A DNA stretch of 52,436 bases, from assembly GCF_001427795.1 (NCBI RefSeq), contig NZ_LMHJ01000006.1, positions 1-52,436 on the forward strand, written 5' to 3'. The position numbers and the translations under genes are program-made. This DNA comes from Nocardioides sp. Root682. Its GTDB lineage: Bacteria > Actinomycetota > Actinomycetes > Propionibacteriales > Nocardioidaceae. The notes below the pieces were generated by a model. That model did not search any database and was not told where the DNA came from. It was given only the letters and a program-made list of their open reading frames with translations. Positions 34,732-43,296 of the stretch are shown here, in pieces. Position 1 is the first letter of the stretch. Every line of letters starts with the position of its first letter.

Positions 34732-35291
34732 CCACCCGGACCCGCTCACCACGCGACGCCATGCTGGACAGCGCGATCGCCCTGTTCCGCGAGCGCGGCG
34801 TCGCGGCCACCTCGCTGCGCGACGTGGTGGCCCACAGCGGTGCGCCACGGGGGTCGATCTACCACCACTTCCCCGGCGGCAAGGCCGAGCTGGCCCACGA
34901 CGCGACCCGACGCGCCGGGGACCTCATGGGCCGACTGGTCGCAGGGGTCGTCGACAGCGCAGAGCCGGTCGGCGCTGTCGAGACGATGATCGACCACTGG
35001 TCGGGCGTGCTGCTCGACAGCGACTTCGCCGCCGGTTGCCCCATCGCCGCTGCCGCGCTCTCGGGAGACGACACGGCCGCGGCACGGGACGCCGCCAGCG
35101 GCGCCTTCGCGACGTGGGAGCAGTTGCTGGCCGAGGCCCTGGCCGGACGCGGCCTTGCCTCCGGGGAGGCGGCCGACCGGGCCGCGCTCATCGTGAGCGC
35201 CATCGAGGGGGCACTGCTCGTGAGTCGCGCCCGTCGTACCGACGCACCGTTGAGGGCCGTGGGCAGGGAGCTGGTCCGCCTCCTTCCCTGA
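34728..35291 (+). CDS. TetR/AcrR-family repressor (LmrA/YxaF-like)
   Basis: 187-aa regulator. N-terminal HTH: AMLDSAIALFRERGVAATS, LRDVVAHSGAPRGSIYHHFPGGKAEL. The C-terminal ligand domain with GCPIAAAALSGDD is typical of the LmrA/YxaF subgroup. Its GTG overlaps the oxidoreductase stop, so it is cotranscribed and probably represses its own operon through the 22-bp palindrome. A TetR gene beside a molybdopterin oxidoreductase also occurs as Rv0196-Rv0197 in M. tuberculosis, from memory. Confidence 0.9.
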   Translation: MTTRTRSPRDAMLDSAIALFRERGVAATSLRDVVAHSGAPRGSIYHHFPGGKAELAHDATRRAGDLMGRLVAGVVDSAEPVGAVETMIDHWSGVLLDSDFAAGCPIAAAALSGDDTAAARDAASGAFATWEQLLAEALAGRGLASGEAADRAALIVSAIEGALLVSRARRTDAPLRAVGRELVRLLP

Positions 35292-35331
35292 GGAACCGAC
35301 GTCGCCGACTTGACCGGAAGCAGCGCAGTGT

Positions 35332-35346
35332 TGAGAATGATTCTCA
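35332..35346. promoter_or_regulatory. Zur box overlapping the znuA promoter and start
   Basis: TGAGAATGATTCTCA is a perfect palindrome around a central G and differs at two positions from the Streptomyces Zur box TGAAAATGATTTTCA. It covers the -10-like GAGAAT (35333-35338), itself 17 nt after TTGACC (35310-35315), and reaches the A of the znuA ATG. Zinc-loaded Zur would block transcription here. Confidence 0.8.
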
Positions 35347-36287
35347 TGCGCTTCTCTTCCGGTCTCGTCACGCTCTCCGCCCTCGCCCTGCTGGCCTCCG
35401 GCTGCTCGGCCTTCAGCGACAGCGCGGACGACGACGGCACCACCAAGGTGGCCGCGGCGTTCTATCCGCTCGCCTACGTCGCCGAGCGGGTCTCCGAGGG
35501 CACCGACACGAAGGTCGACCTGCTCACCCACCCGGGCACCGAGCCACACGACCTCGAGCTCGACGTCAGCCAGACGGCCGTCGTGGTCGATGCCGACCTG
35601 GTCGTCTTCGAGTCCGGTTTCCAGCCCGCCGTCGACGACACCGTCGAGCAGAACGCCGACGGGGCCACCCTCGACGCGACGGACGTGGTCGACCTGCTGC
35701 CCGTCGACGAGTCGGCGGCCGAGCACGAGGAGCACGCCGAGGAGGAAGGCGGTGAGCACGACCACGGGGATGCCGACCCGCACTTCTGGCAGGACCCGCT
35801 GCGCATGGCCGACCTCGGCGACGCGATGGCCGAGAAGCTGGCAGATGTCGACGGCGACAACGCCGAGACGTACCGCACCAACGCCGCCGCCCTCCGCAAG
35901 GACCTCGAAGCCACCGACAAGGCCTTCAGCGCTGGCCTCGCCGACTGCGAGCGTGACACGATCGTGGTGTCCCACGACGCGTTCGGCTACCTGGAGAAGT
36001 ACGGCCTCCACATCGCCTCGATCGTGGGGCTGTCCCCCGAGGCCGAGCCCACCGCCGCAGTCCTCGGCGAGCTGCAGGAACTGATCCGGACGGAAGGCAT
36101 CACCACGGTGTTCAGCGAGCCCCTCGAGCCCGCGCTCGGCGAAGACCTTGCGACCGACCTCGGCCTCAGCAACGGCGTGCTCGACCCGATCGAGGGCCTG
36201 ATCAAGGACGCACCCAAGGGCTCGGACTACCTTTCCCTGATGAACGCCAACCTGGAGACCCTCGTCTCCGCCAACGGTTGTCGATGA
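35346..36287 (+). CDS. znuA: Zinc ABC transporter substrate-binding lipoprotein
   Basis: Cluster A-I metal-binding protein. Lipobox LASGC, then FYPLAYVAERVS, first His region PGTEPHDLELD, an acidic His-rich loop (HEEHAEEEGGEHDHGDADPH), and a second lobe with VVSHDAFGYLEKYGL and FSEPLEP. About 313 aa. ATG at 35346 is consistent with a leaderless transcript from the promoter under the Zur box; in-frame upstream starts would lie inside the promoter. Overlaps znuC by ATGA. Confidence 0.94.
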   Translation: MRFSSGLVTLSALALLASGCSAFSDSADDDGTTKVAAAFYPLAYVAERVSEGTDTKVDLLTHPGTEPHDLELDVSQTAVVVDADLVVFESGFQPAVDDTVEQNADGATLDATDVVDLLPVDESAAEHEEHAEEEGGEHDHGDADPHFWQDPLRMADLGDAMAEKLADVDGDNAETYRTNAAALRKDLEATDKAFSAGLADCERDTIVVSHDAFGYLEKYGLHIASIVGLSPEAEPTAAVLGELQELIRTEGITTVFSEPLEPALGEDLATDLGLSNGVLDPIEGLIKDAPKGSDYLSLMNANLETLVSANGCR

Positions 36288-37117
36288 CGACCGACGACAC
36301 CACCCGCACGCCCGCTGTCGCCATCAGCAACGGCAGCGTCGCCCTGGGCGGGCGCCCGGTGCTGCGTCGGATCGACCTGGGCGTCGCGCCCGGCGAATTC
36401 GTCGCCCTCATGGGGGCCAACGGCTCCGGCAAGTCCACCCTCGTGCGCGCCCTCGTCGGTCTCCGGCCGTTGGCCGCCGGCGAGGTGCGGATGTTCGGCA
36501 CACCCCTGGACGACTTCGACGACTGGTGCCGGATCGGCTACGTCCCCCAGCGCGCCACCGCGGCCGCCGGCGTCCCTGCCTCGGTCTGGGAGGTCGTGGC
36601 CGCCGGGCGGCTGACCCGCCGCCGCCTGCTGCGTCCGCTCTCACGTGCCGACCGGGCCGCGATCCACGACGCCCTCGAGATCGTCGGGCTCGCCGACCGG
36701 CGTCGCGAAGCGGTCAGCAACCTGTCCGGCGGGCAGCAGCAGCGGGTCCTCATCGCCCGCGCCCTCGCCGGTGAACCCGAGCTCTTCTTCCTCGACGAGC
36801 CGACAGCCGGCGTGGACCTGCCGAACCAGCAGGTGCTCGCCGAGACCCTCGCCCAGCTCAAGTCCCGCGGCGCCACGATCGTGCTGGTCGCCCACGAGCT
36901 CGGGCCGCTCGCGCCACTCGTCGACCGCGCCGTCGTGCTCCGCGACGGACGGATCGTGTACGACGGCGCTGCCCTGGCCGATCACGAGGTGCACCAGCCG
37001 TGGTTCGCCGAACCGCACACGCACCACCACCATCCTCACGACTCCGCGCCCAAGCAGACCGACCACGTACCCCACGTCGGCTCCCCCGTCGACCGACCCC
37101 GAGGTGAAGGTCGATGA
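36284..37117 (+). CDS. znuC: Zinc ABC transporter ATP-binding protein
   Basis: 277-aa ATPase with Walker A GANGSGKST, Q-loop GYVPQRAT, signature NLSGGQQQRV, Walker B LFFLDEPTAGVD and H-loop VLVAHEL. A His-rich tail (EPHTHHHHPHD) at the C terminus is unusual for an ATPase and may bind zinc. Start ATG 36284 overlaps the znuA stop, and its end overlaps znuB, so the three genes are one coupled operon. Confidence 0.94.
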   Translation: MTTDDTTRTPAVAISNGSVALGGRPVLRRIDLGVAPGEFVALMGANGSGKSTLVRALVGLRPLAAGEVRMFGTPLDDFDDWCRIGYVPQRATAAAGVPASVWEVVAAGRLTRRRLLRPLSRADRAAIHDALEIVGLADRRREAVSNLSGGQQQRVLIARALAGEPELFFLDEPTAGVDLPNQQVLAETLAQLKSRGATIVLVAHELGPLAPLVDRAVVLRDGRIVYDGAALADHEVHQPWFAEPHTHHHHPHDSAPKQTDHVPHVGSPVDRPRGEGR

Positions 37118-38118
37118 GTCCCGCCGAGCTGTTCGCACTCCCCTTCATGCAGCGCGCCCTGATCGCCGCGCTGCTGACCGGCCTGGCCGCGCCGGCCATC
37201 GGCACGTTCCTGGTCCAGCGCCGGCTCGCCCTGATGGGCGACGGGATCGGCCACGTCGCGGTCACCGGTGTCGCCATCGGGCTGGTGACCAACACCTCCC
37301 CCACCTGGGCCGCCGTCGTGGTGGCGATCCTGGGCGCCGTGCTCATCGAAGTGATCCGTGAGCGCGGACAGACCAACGGTGACGTCGCCCTGGCGCTGCT
37401 GTTCTACGGCGGTCTCGCCGGCGGCATCCTCGTCAGTGGCATCGACGGCCAGAGCGCCTCGTCCCTGAACCGGTACCTCTTCGGTTCGCTGACGACCATC
37501 TCCGCCGACGACGTCATCGTCACCATGGTGCTGGCCATCGCCGTCGTGGGGCTGAGCGTGGGACTGGCGCCGCAGCTGTTCGCCGTGGCCCAGGACCAGG
37601 AGTTCGCCCGGGTCGCCGGCCTGCAGGTGCGGTTCTACAACGTGCTCGTCGCCATGCTCGCCGCCGTCAGTGTCACCGTCGCGATGCGCACGGTGGGGCT
37701 CCTGCTCGTCTCCGCGCTGATGGTGGTCCCCGTGGCGACCGCCCAACAACTGACCCGCTCGTTCCGTACGACGATCGGCGCCGCCATGGTGCTCGGTGTC
37801 TTCGCGTCGGTCGGCGGGCTCGTGGTGGCCACCTTCGCGTCGTACCAGGCCACCGTCGCGCCGGGTCCGACCATCGTCCTGCTCGCCCTCGCCTGCTACG
37901 TCGTGGCGTGGCCGATCGGGATCTGGAGCCGACGACGAGCGCGGCTCCGCGAGCCGTTCCCGGACGGCACGGTGCCGCTGCACGAGGCCTGTGACGAGCA
38001 CCCGCACGCCCACGGCCCCGACTGCGGACACCTGGCCGTGCCGCACGACGACCACGTCGACTACGTCCACGACGGGCACCGGCACGCCGAGCACGGTGCG
38101 CACTACGACGAGCACTGA
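37114..38118 (+). CDS. znuB: Zinc ABC transporter permease
   Basis: 334-aa permease of the ABC-3 family with about eight helices: RRLALMGDGIGHVAVTGVAIG, DVALALLFYGGLAGGI, VGLLLVSALMVVPVATAQQL. The C-terminal cytoplasmic tail is strongly His/Asp-rich (HEACDEHPHAHGPDCGH and HDGHRHAEHGAHYDEH), suggesting a zinc-binding sensor or reservoir. No zur gene follows, in contrast to Streptomyces where zur lies directly downstream. Confidence 0.94.
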   Translation: MSPAELFALPFMQRALIAALLTGLAAPAIGTFLVQRRLALMGDGIGHVAVTGVAIGLVTNTSPTWAAVVVAILGAVLIEVIRERGQTNGDVALALLFYGGLAGGILVSGIDGQSASSLNRYLFGSLTTISADDVIVTMVLAIAVVGLSVGLAPQLFAVAQDQEFARVAGLQVRFYNVLVAMLAAVSVTVAMRTVGLLLVSALMVVPVATAQQLTRSFRTTIGAAMVLGVFASVGGLVVATFASYQATVAPGPTIVLLALACYVVAWPIGIWSRRRARLREPFPDGTVPLHEACDEHPHAHGPDCGHLAVPHDDHVDYVHDGHRHAEHGAHYDEH

Positions 38119-38132
38119 CGCGCGTCGTACCA

Positions 38133-38175
38133 ACCAGAATTGTCGTTGCAAGGCCCTCGGGACAGCAATTCTGGT
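38133..38175 (+). terminator. Long imperfect inverted repeat after znuB
   Basis: Arms ACCAGAATTG (38133-38142) and CAATTCTGGT (38166-38175) pair perfectly; inner TGTC/GACA and outer ACC/GGT pairs extend the stem with one bulge and one mismatch. It lies between the convergent znuB and uppS stops, so it may terminate one or both. No T-run. A palindrome with a similar core occurs at 51462-51516. Confidence 0.55.
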
Positions 38176-38192
38176 CGGTGCGCCGACCCAGC

Positions 38193-39023
38193 TCAACCAG
38201 TTGGGTTGGGCTCCGCGCCGCCGTACCGCCGGTCACGGCGGGCGTAGGTGTCGATGGCCTGCCAGAGGTGGCGGCGGTCGACGTCGGGCCAGAGCACGTC
38301 GGTGAACACGAACTCCGAATAAGCCGCCTGATAGAGCATGAAGTTCGAGAGCCGCTGCTCCCCGGACGTGCGCCAGATCAGGTCGGCATCGGGGAGCTCG
38401 GGAACGTACAGGTAGCGCGCGAGCGTCCGCTCGTCGACCTTCTCCGGGTTGACCTTCCCCGCGGCGACGTCGCGAGCGAGCCCGCGGGCCGCGTCACCGA
38501 GCTCGGAGCGGCCGCCGTAGTTGACGCACATGGTGAGGGTGAGGACGTCGTTGTCCTTCGTCATCTCCTCGGCGACCTGGAGCTCCGTGATGACCGACTT
38601 CCACAGCTTCGGTGCCCGACCGGCCCAGCGGACCCGGACGCCGAGCTCGTGCATCTCATCGCGACGTCGGCGGATCACGTCGCGGTTGAATCCCATCAGG
38701 AACTTCACCTCGTCGGGGCTGCGCGACCAGTTCTCCGTCGAGAACGCGTACGCCGAGATCGCCTTCACGCCGATCTCGATCGCACCCTCGACGACGTCGA
38801 ACAGGCTGGACTCGCCCTCCTCGTGGCCCTTCGTGCGCGGCAGGCCACGCTCCTTGGCCCAACGGCCGTTGCCGTCCATCACGATCGCGACGTGGTGCGG
38901 CACCAGCTCAGGCTGGATCGCGGGCGGAGCTGCGCCGGAGGGGTGCGGCGTCGGCGGCCGGACCTCGGTGCGACGGGCGGCGGTCGCCGCGGCGGCACGG
39001 GAGCGTCGGGTGGAGCGAGTCAC
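38193..39023 (-). CDS. uppS: Isoprenyl transferase (undecaprenyl/decaprenyl diphosphate synthase)
   Basis: cis-Prenyltransferase that makes the polyprenyl carrier for cell-wall precursors. Signature HVAIVMDGNGRWAKERGLPR near residues 44-63, SAYAFSTENWSR, and C-terminal DLIWRTSGEQRLSNFMLYQ with YSEFVFTDVLWPD. An N-terminal basic, Pro/Ala-rich extension of about 40 residues precedes the domain. 276 aa. GTG at 39023; it starts 14 nt after recO ends, so the two are probably cotranscribed. Confidence 0.95.
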   Translation of the reverse strand: MTRSTRRSRAAAATAARRTEVRPPTPHPSGAAPPAIQPELVPHHVAIVMDGNGRWAKERGLPRTKGHEEGESSLFDVVEGAIEIGVKAISAYAFSTENWSRSPDEVKFLMGFNRDVIRRRRDEMHELGVRVRWAGRAPKLWKSVITELQVAEEMTKDNDVLTLTMCVNYGGRSELGDAARGLARDVAAGKVNPEKVDERTLARYLYVPELPDADLIWRTSGEQRLSNFMLYQAAYSEFVFTDVLWPDVDRRHLWQAIDTYARRDRRYGGAEPNPTG

Positions 39024-39036
39024 AGGAGGCAGTCTG

Positions 39037-39789
39037 TCAGCGCTCGACGTAGGCCAGCGAACGCAGGCCCCGCTCGAGCTGCCACTGCACGAACACCGCG
39101 ACCAGGCCGCTGGCCTCGCGGACGTGACGGGGGTCGGCGGCCTCGATGGTCGGCCAGTGGCCGGCGAGCAAGGCGCCGAGGAGGGTGAGGGTCTCGGGGG
39201 CAGGGGTGGCCGAGCCGGGGATCCGGCAGGTCGAGCACAGCACCCCGCCCATCGACGGGTTGAACCAGCGGTGGTGGCTGAGCTCGCCGGTCGCCATCAC
39301 CGGCGGACGGCCGCAGTGGGCGCACTCCACGAACGCCGGGGCGTAGCCCGCGATGGCGAGGGCGCGCAGCAGGTACGAGTCGAGCACGTGGTGGGCGCCG
39401 CGCTCCCCCGCTGCCATCGCGTTGAGGCCACCGAGCAGGAGGCCGAACTGCTGGCGCGCCGGCTCCCGCTCCTCGACCACCAGACGTTCGGCGGTCTCGA
39501 GCATGACGGTGCCGGCGGTGTAGCGGTCGTAGTCGCGCCCGACCTGTGCGCCATAGGCGCCGCGGGTCTCGGCCTGCGTGATCGTGTCGAGGTTGCGCCC
39601 CTCGGCCAGCTGGAGGTCCACGTGTGTGAAGGGCTCGAGTCGCGAGCCCCACCGGGACGTCGTACGACGCACGCCCTTGGCCACCGCCCGGATCCGGCCG
39701 TTCTCGCGGGTCAGCAGCGTGATGATGCGGTCCGCTTCACCCAGCTTGTGGGTGCGCAGGACGATCGCTTCGTCACGGTAGAGCGGCAC
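39037..39789 (-). CDS. recO: DNA repair protein RecO
   Basis: Mediator of RecA loading in the RecFOR pathway. N-terminal OB fold (YRDEAIVLRTHKLGEADRIITLLTRENGRIRAVAKG), helical middle and a zinc-binding site CAHCGRPP...CSTCR. 250 aa. GTG at 39789 follows GGGGGA directly, with a CACAAT box further upstream. Upstream neighbour in the recO-uppS pair; era lies about 6 kb further right, separated by leuA and surface-protein genes. Confidence 0.93.
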   Translation of the reverse strand: MPLYRDEAIVLRTHKLGEADRIITLLTRENGRIRAVAKGVRRTTSRWGSRLEPFTHVDLQLAEGRNLDTITQAETRGAYGAQVGRDYDRYTAGTVMLETAERLVVEEREPARQQFGLLLGGLNAMAAGERGAHHVLDSYLLRALAIAGYAPAFVECAHCGRPPVMATGELSHHRWFNPSMGGVLCSTCRIPGSATPAPETLTLLGALLAGHWPTIEAADPRHVREASGLVAVFVQWQLERGLRSLAYVER

Positions 39790-39840
39790 TCCCCCATTGT
39801 GGCGCCCGCCTCCGACAGGAGCCGGGCACCACTCCGGAGA

Positions 39841-40443
39841 TCAGCCTCGGTAGATGCGCGGGGACAGCGCGAGGTTCTCCCGCACGGTGCCCCGCAACGC
39901 GTCGTCGCCGAACTCGCCGAACTCACCGTCAGGGTTGCTCGACGTGACGCCGACCCCGACCCGGACCAGGCTCGGCCGGCCGATGCAGGCACGCGGCACC
40001 ACGAGACGGACGACGCGGCCGTCGAGCGTGCGGGAGAGGCCGGAGCAGCGGACCTTGTTCCCCTTCGCGTTGAGGAGGACGAGCCCACGGATGTCACCGA
40101 TGCGCAGCATCGTGAGGTCGAACCGGGCCACGCGCGTGCGGATGTCGGCGAAGACCGCCCAGTCGGTGGCCGGCAGCGCCTGCTTGAGCGTGATCCGGAA
40201 GACGAGGTGGGTGCGGGAGTGCGTGACGTTGGTGCGGACCACGTCGCCGATCACCCGGTCGGGGACCGGGGTGGCGGCATCCTCCGTGAACTGGTGGACG
40301 TCGCCGGCGGGGTCGGTGTGGCTCCAGGTGCCGGCGTGGGCACCGCCCGCCGATCCGAGGGTGAGGGCGCCTGCAGCGGCGACGACCACGGCCATCCGAC
40401 GGAGTCCGGGCATGCCAAAGCGACGAGAGAGAGGGGTGTTCAT
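39841..40443 (-). CDS. Secreted hypothetical protein
   Basis: 200 aa with a signal peptide (helix around 15-35, cleavage near GGAHAG). The mature protein begins GTWSHTDPAGDVHQF and has DPAGDV-type and beta-rich segments (VVRTNVTHSRTHLVFRITLKQ), like the extracellular domains of actinobacterial hypothetical proteins. Two cysteines. AAAGGG 7 nt before the ATG supports the start. No function can be assigned. Confidence 0.78.
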   Translation of the reverse strand: MNTPLSRRFGMPGLRRMAVVVAAAGALTLGSAGGAHAGTWSHTDPAGDVHQFTEDAATPVPDRVIGDVVRTNVTHSRTHLVFRITLKQALPATDWAVFADIRTRVARFDLTMLRIGDIRGLVLLNAKGNKVRCSGLSRTLDGRVVRLVVPRACIGRPSLVRVGVGVTSSNPDGEFGEFGDDALRGTVRENLALSPRIYRG

Positions 40444-40539
40444 GGGCCCACCCTTTCAGCGAACGGGCCGCCGGGTCGGCGAATCAGCGAACCCGGGACC
40501 AAAGTCCCGGCCCGGACTCGTGATCCAACTGCTGACCGA

Positions 40540-41412
40540 TCAGGAGGAGCGGGTACGACGGTTCCGCAGCCCCGGACGCGCGCACTCACGGGCGAAGCGG
40601 GTCACGACCAGGTCGAGCCGCTCGGGGCGGCGTCGCCACTCCAGCGGCGCAGAAGCGTGCTCGATCGTGGACCCGGCGATCTCGCCGGCCAGCAGCTCCG
40701 CATCGGCGACCGGGTGGAACGGGTCGCCCGAGCGGGCCAGGACCAGCGTCGGTGCGGTGATCGCCGCGCGCTCGACCGACGAGGGGGCGAACCGTCCGAA
40801 GAGCACACCGTGAGCAGCCGCGGCGACCACGCCGGGGCGCTGGTCGAACGTGTCGAGGGCGATCCGGAGCCACGGCGGCAGCAACCGGCGCGGAACCGGT
40901 CGCGTCGCCGTCCGCAGCGCCGTCACCGAGAGCGGCAGGTACCGCGCGGCCAGGAGCACGGGGGTCAGCAGCGCCATCTGCACGGCCAGCGCGTTGTCGA
41001 GCACCGGACCGTCCAGGACCAGGCCGGAGACCCGCTCGGGGGCGATCGCCGCCACCTCGAGGGCGACGTTCGCACCGAGCGAGCTGCCACCGATGACCGC
41101 GCGGGACGCACCCATGTGGTCGAGCAGTGCGACGACCTGCTCCGCGTACGCGGTCACCGAGTAGGACAGCGGGTCCTCGGGACGGTCGGACCGGCCGTGC
41201 CCGAGGGGGTCGAGCACGACGACGTGCAGGCCGGATGACGCGAGAGCGCGCGCCGCGTGGGCGTGCACCCGGCGCGACACCAGCAACGGCGGCACGAGCA
41301 CGACCCAGGCGTCACCGCCGCCGTACTCGGTGAACTCCAGGCGGTCGCGTCCGCGTGGCCCCTCGATGAAGCACTGGCCGACCATCTCCGAGGCCAACGC
41401 GGCGCGACCCAT
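40540..41412 (-). CDS. Alpha/beta hydrolase
   Basis: About 290 aa. Oxyanion-side strand WVVLVPPLLVSRR, LDPLGHGRSDRPED, nucleophile elbow GGSSLGA, and likely acid APTLVLARSGDPFHP. The last His of the triad may lie in the STIEHASAPLEW region. Substrate unknown. ATG at 41412 lies 3 nt beyond the leuA stop, with GGGAG 7 nt upstream, so it is probably translated from the leuA transcript. The N terminus has no signal. Confidence 0.87.
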   Translation of the reverse strand: MGRAALASEMVGQCFIEGPRGRDRLEFTEYGGGDAWVVLVPPLLVSRRVHAHAARALASSGLHVVVLDPLGHGRSDRPEDPLSYSVTAYAEQVVALLDHMGASRAVIGGSSLGANVALEVAAIAPERVSGLVLDGPVLDNALAVQMALLTPVLLAARYLPLSVTALRTATRPVPRRLLPPWLRIALDTFDQRPGVVAAAAHGVLFGRFAPSSVERAAITAPTLVLARSGDPFHPVADAELLAGEIAGSTIEHASAPLEWRRRPERLDLVVTRFARECARPGLRNRRTRSS

Positions 41413-41414
41413 GC

Positions 41415-43163
41415 TCAGGCTCCCGTCGGGGACGACGGAATCGTGATGGCCTGGGCCCGGTTGGCCGCGCACACCACCGCACGCAGGGAGGCGGTCACGA
41501 TGTTGTGGTGGATGCCGATGCCCCAGACGATCTCGCCGGCGATCTCGCACTCGACGTACGCCGCTGCGACCGCGTCGCCTCCTGAGGAGAGGGCGTGCTC
41601 AGCATAGTCGAGGACCCGGATGTCGGCACCCGCCTGGCGCATGCCGTCGACGAAGGCCGCGACCGGACCGTTGCCCATCCCCGTGAAGGACTGCTCCTCA
41701 CCACGGACGACCATCGTGACTTCCTGGCGGTCGTCACCTTCCTGGTCGGTCGTCGACGAGAACGCCACGAGGCTGTAGGGCTCCTCGCGGTCGAGGTACT
41801 CCGTGCGGAAGATCGACCAGATCTCGTCCGGCGTCACCTCGCCGCCCTGGGCATCGGTGCGCTGCTGGATGACCCGGCTGAACTCGATCTGTGCGCGCCG
41901 CGGCAGGTCGAGGCTGTGCTCGGCCTTGAGGACGTAGGCGACGCCGCCCTTGCCGGACTGGCTGTTCACGCGGATCACGGCCTCGTAGGTGCGGCCGACG
42001 TCCTTCGGGTCGATCGGGAGGTACGGCGCCTCCCACGGGATCTCGCCGACCGGCTTGCCCTGCTCGGCAGCGATCCGGTCGAGGTCCTCCAGACCCTTCT
42101 TGATCGCGTCCTGGTGCGAGCCGGAGAACGCGGTGTAGACGAGGTCACCGGCGTACGGGTGCCGCGGGTGCACAGGCAGCTGCGTGCAGTACTCCACCGT
42201 GCGGCGGACCTCGTCGATGTCGGACAGGTCGACCTGGGGGTCGATGCCTTGGCTGAACAGGTTCATCGCCAGGGTGACCAGGTCGACGTTGCCGGTGCGC
42301 TCGCCGTGGCCGAACAGACAGCCCTCGACCCGGTCCGCACCGGCCATCAGCGCCAGCTCGGTGGCCGCGACGGCGGTGCCGCGGTCGTTGTGCGGGTGCA
42401 GGCTGATCGCGGAGTGCTCGCGGCGGCTCAGCTGGCGCGAGAAGTACTCGATCTGGTCGGCGTAGGTGTTCGGCGTCGACATCTCGACGGTCGCGGGCAG
42501 GTTGAGGATGATCTCGCGACCCTCCTCGGGCTGCCACACGTCAGAGACCCGCTCGCACACCTCGATCGCGAAGTCGGTGGGTGTCTGGGTGAAGATCTCC
42601 GGGCTGTACTGGTAGCCGAAGTCGGTGCCCTCGAGCAGGTTCTCGGCGTGCTTCATCACCCACTCGGTGCCGCGGGTCGCGATCGCGATGCACTCGGCCT
42701 CGCTCACGCCGAACACCACCCGCTGGAACAACGGGGCGGTCGCGTTGTAGAGGTGGACGGTCGCCTTGTCGGCGCCGGCGAGCGACGAAACGGTCCGTTC
42801 GATCAGGTCCTCGCGGGCCTGGGTCAGCACCGAGATCCGGACGTCGTCGGGGATCTTGTCGCCCTCGACGAGCTGGCGCACGAAGTCGAAGTCGGTCTGG
42901 CTCGCGGCCGGGAACCCGACCTCGATCTCCTTGTAGCCCATCTTCACGAGGAGCTCGAACATCTTCATCTTGCGCGAGGGACTCATCGGGTCGATGAGCG
43001 CTTGGTTGCCGTCACGCAGGTCGGTGGACAGCCACCGCGGCGCGCGGGTGATCTTCTGGTCCGGCCAGGTGCGGTCCGGCACGGTGACGGGCTCGAAGGC
43101 CCGGTAACGCTCGAACGGCATCCCGCTCGGCTGCTGGTTCGGGATGGTGATGCGGTGGGTCAT
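41415..43163 (-). CDS. leuA: 2-Isopropylmalate synthase
   Basis: Condenses acetyl-CoA with 2-ketoisovalerate in leucine synthesis. HMGL-like TIM barrel with LSTDLRDGNQALIDPM near residues 45-60, ISLHPHNDRGTAVAATELALMAGADRVEG and LFGHGERTGNVDL, then the C-terminal LeuA allosteric dimer domain (from about residue 430) for leucine feedback. 582 aa, the long actinobacterial form. A leader peptide gene with three Leu codons lies upstream (43246-43296), suggesting attenuation. Confidence 0.97.
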   Translation of the reverse strand: MTHRITIPNQQPSGMPFERYRAFEPVTVPDRTWPDQKITRAPRWLSTDLRDGNQALIDPMSPSRKMKMFELLVKMGYKEIEVGFPAASQTDFDFVRQLVEGDKIPDDVRISVLTQAREDLIERTVSSLAGADKATVHLYNATAPLFQRVVFGVSEAECIAIATRGTEWVMKHAENLLEGTDFGYQYSPEIFTQTPTDFAIEVCERVSDVWQPEEGREIILNLPATVEMSTPNTYADQIEYFSRQLSRREHSAISLHPHNDRGTAVAATELALMAGADRVEGCLFGHGERTGNVDLVTLAMNLFSQGIDPQVDLSDIDEVRRTVEYCTQLPVHPRHPYAGDLVYTAFSGSHQDAIKKGLEDLDRIAAEQGKPVGEIPWEAPYLPIDPKDVGRTYEAVIRVNSQSGKGGVAYVLKAEHSLDLPRRAQIEFSRVIQQRTDAQGGEVTPDEIWSIFRTEYLDREEPYSLVAFSSTTDQEGDDRQEVTMVVRGEEQSFTGMGNGPVAAFVDGMRQAGADIRVLDYAEHALSSGGDAVAAAYVECEIAGEIVWGIGIHHNIVTASLRAVVCAANRAQAITIPSSPTGA

Positions 43164-43245
43164 GACATTCCTCGGCTGGTCTTGCAGGGGCGCCGGGCGC
43201 GCGACTCTCTCTCCGCAACGAGGGGGTCCGGCTGGCTGTGCCTGA

Positions 43246-43296
43246 TTAGGCGGGGACCTCGCTGCGGCCGCTAAGGAGAAGGGCTCGCATCATCAT
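43246..43296 (-). CDS. Candidate leuA leader peptide
   Basis: Sixteen-codon reading frame MMMRALLLSGRSEVPA ending in TAA, 82 nt before leuA. Three consecutive Leu codons (CTT CTC CTT) follow the start. TAGAGT (43310-43305) 8 nt upstream suggests a leaderless leader transcript. The 82-nt GC-rich gap to leuA could hold attenuator stems, but I could not define them by eye. Too short for ordinary gene calling; role inferred from position and Leu codons. Confidence 0.6.
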   Translation of the reverse strand: MMMRALLLSGRSEVPA

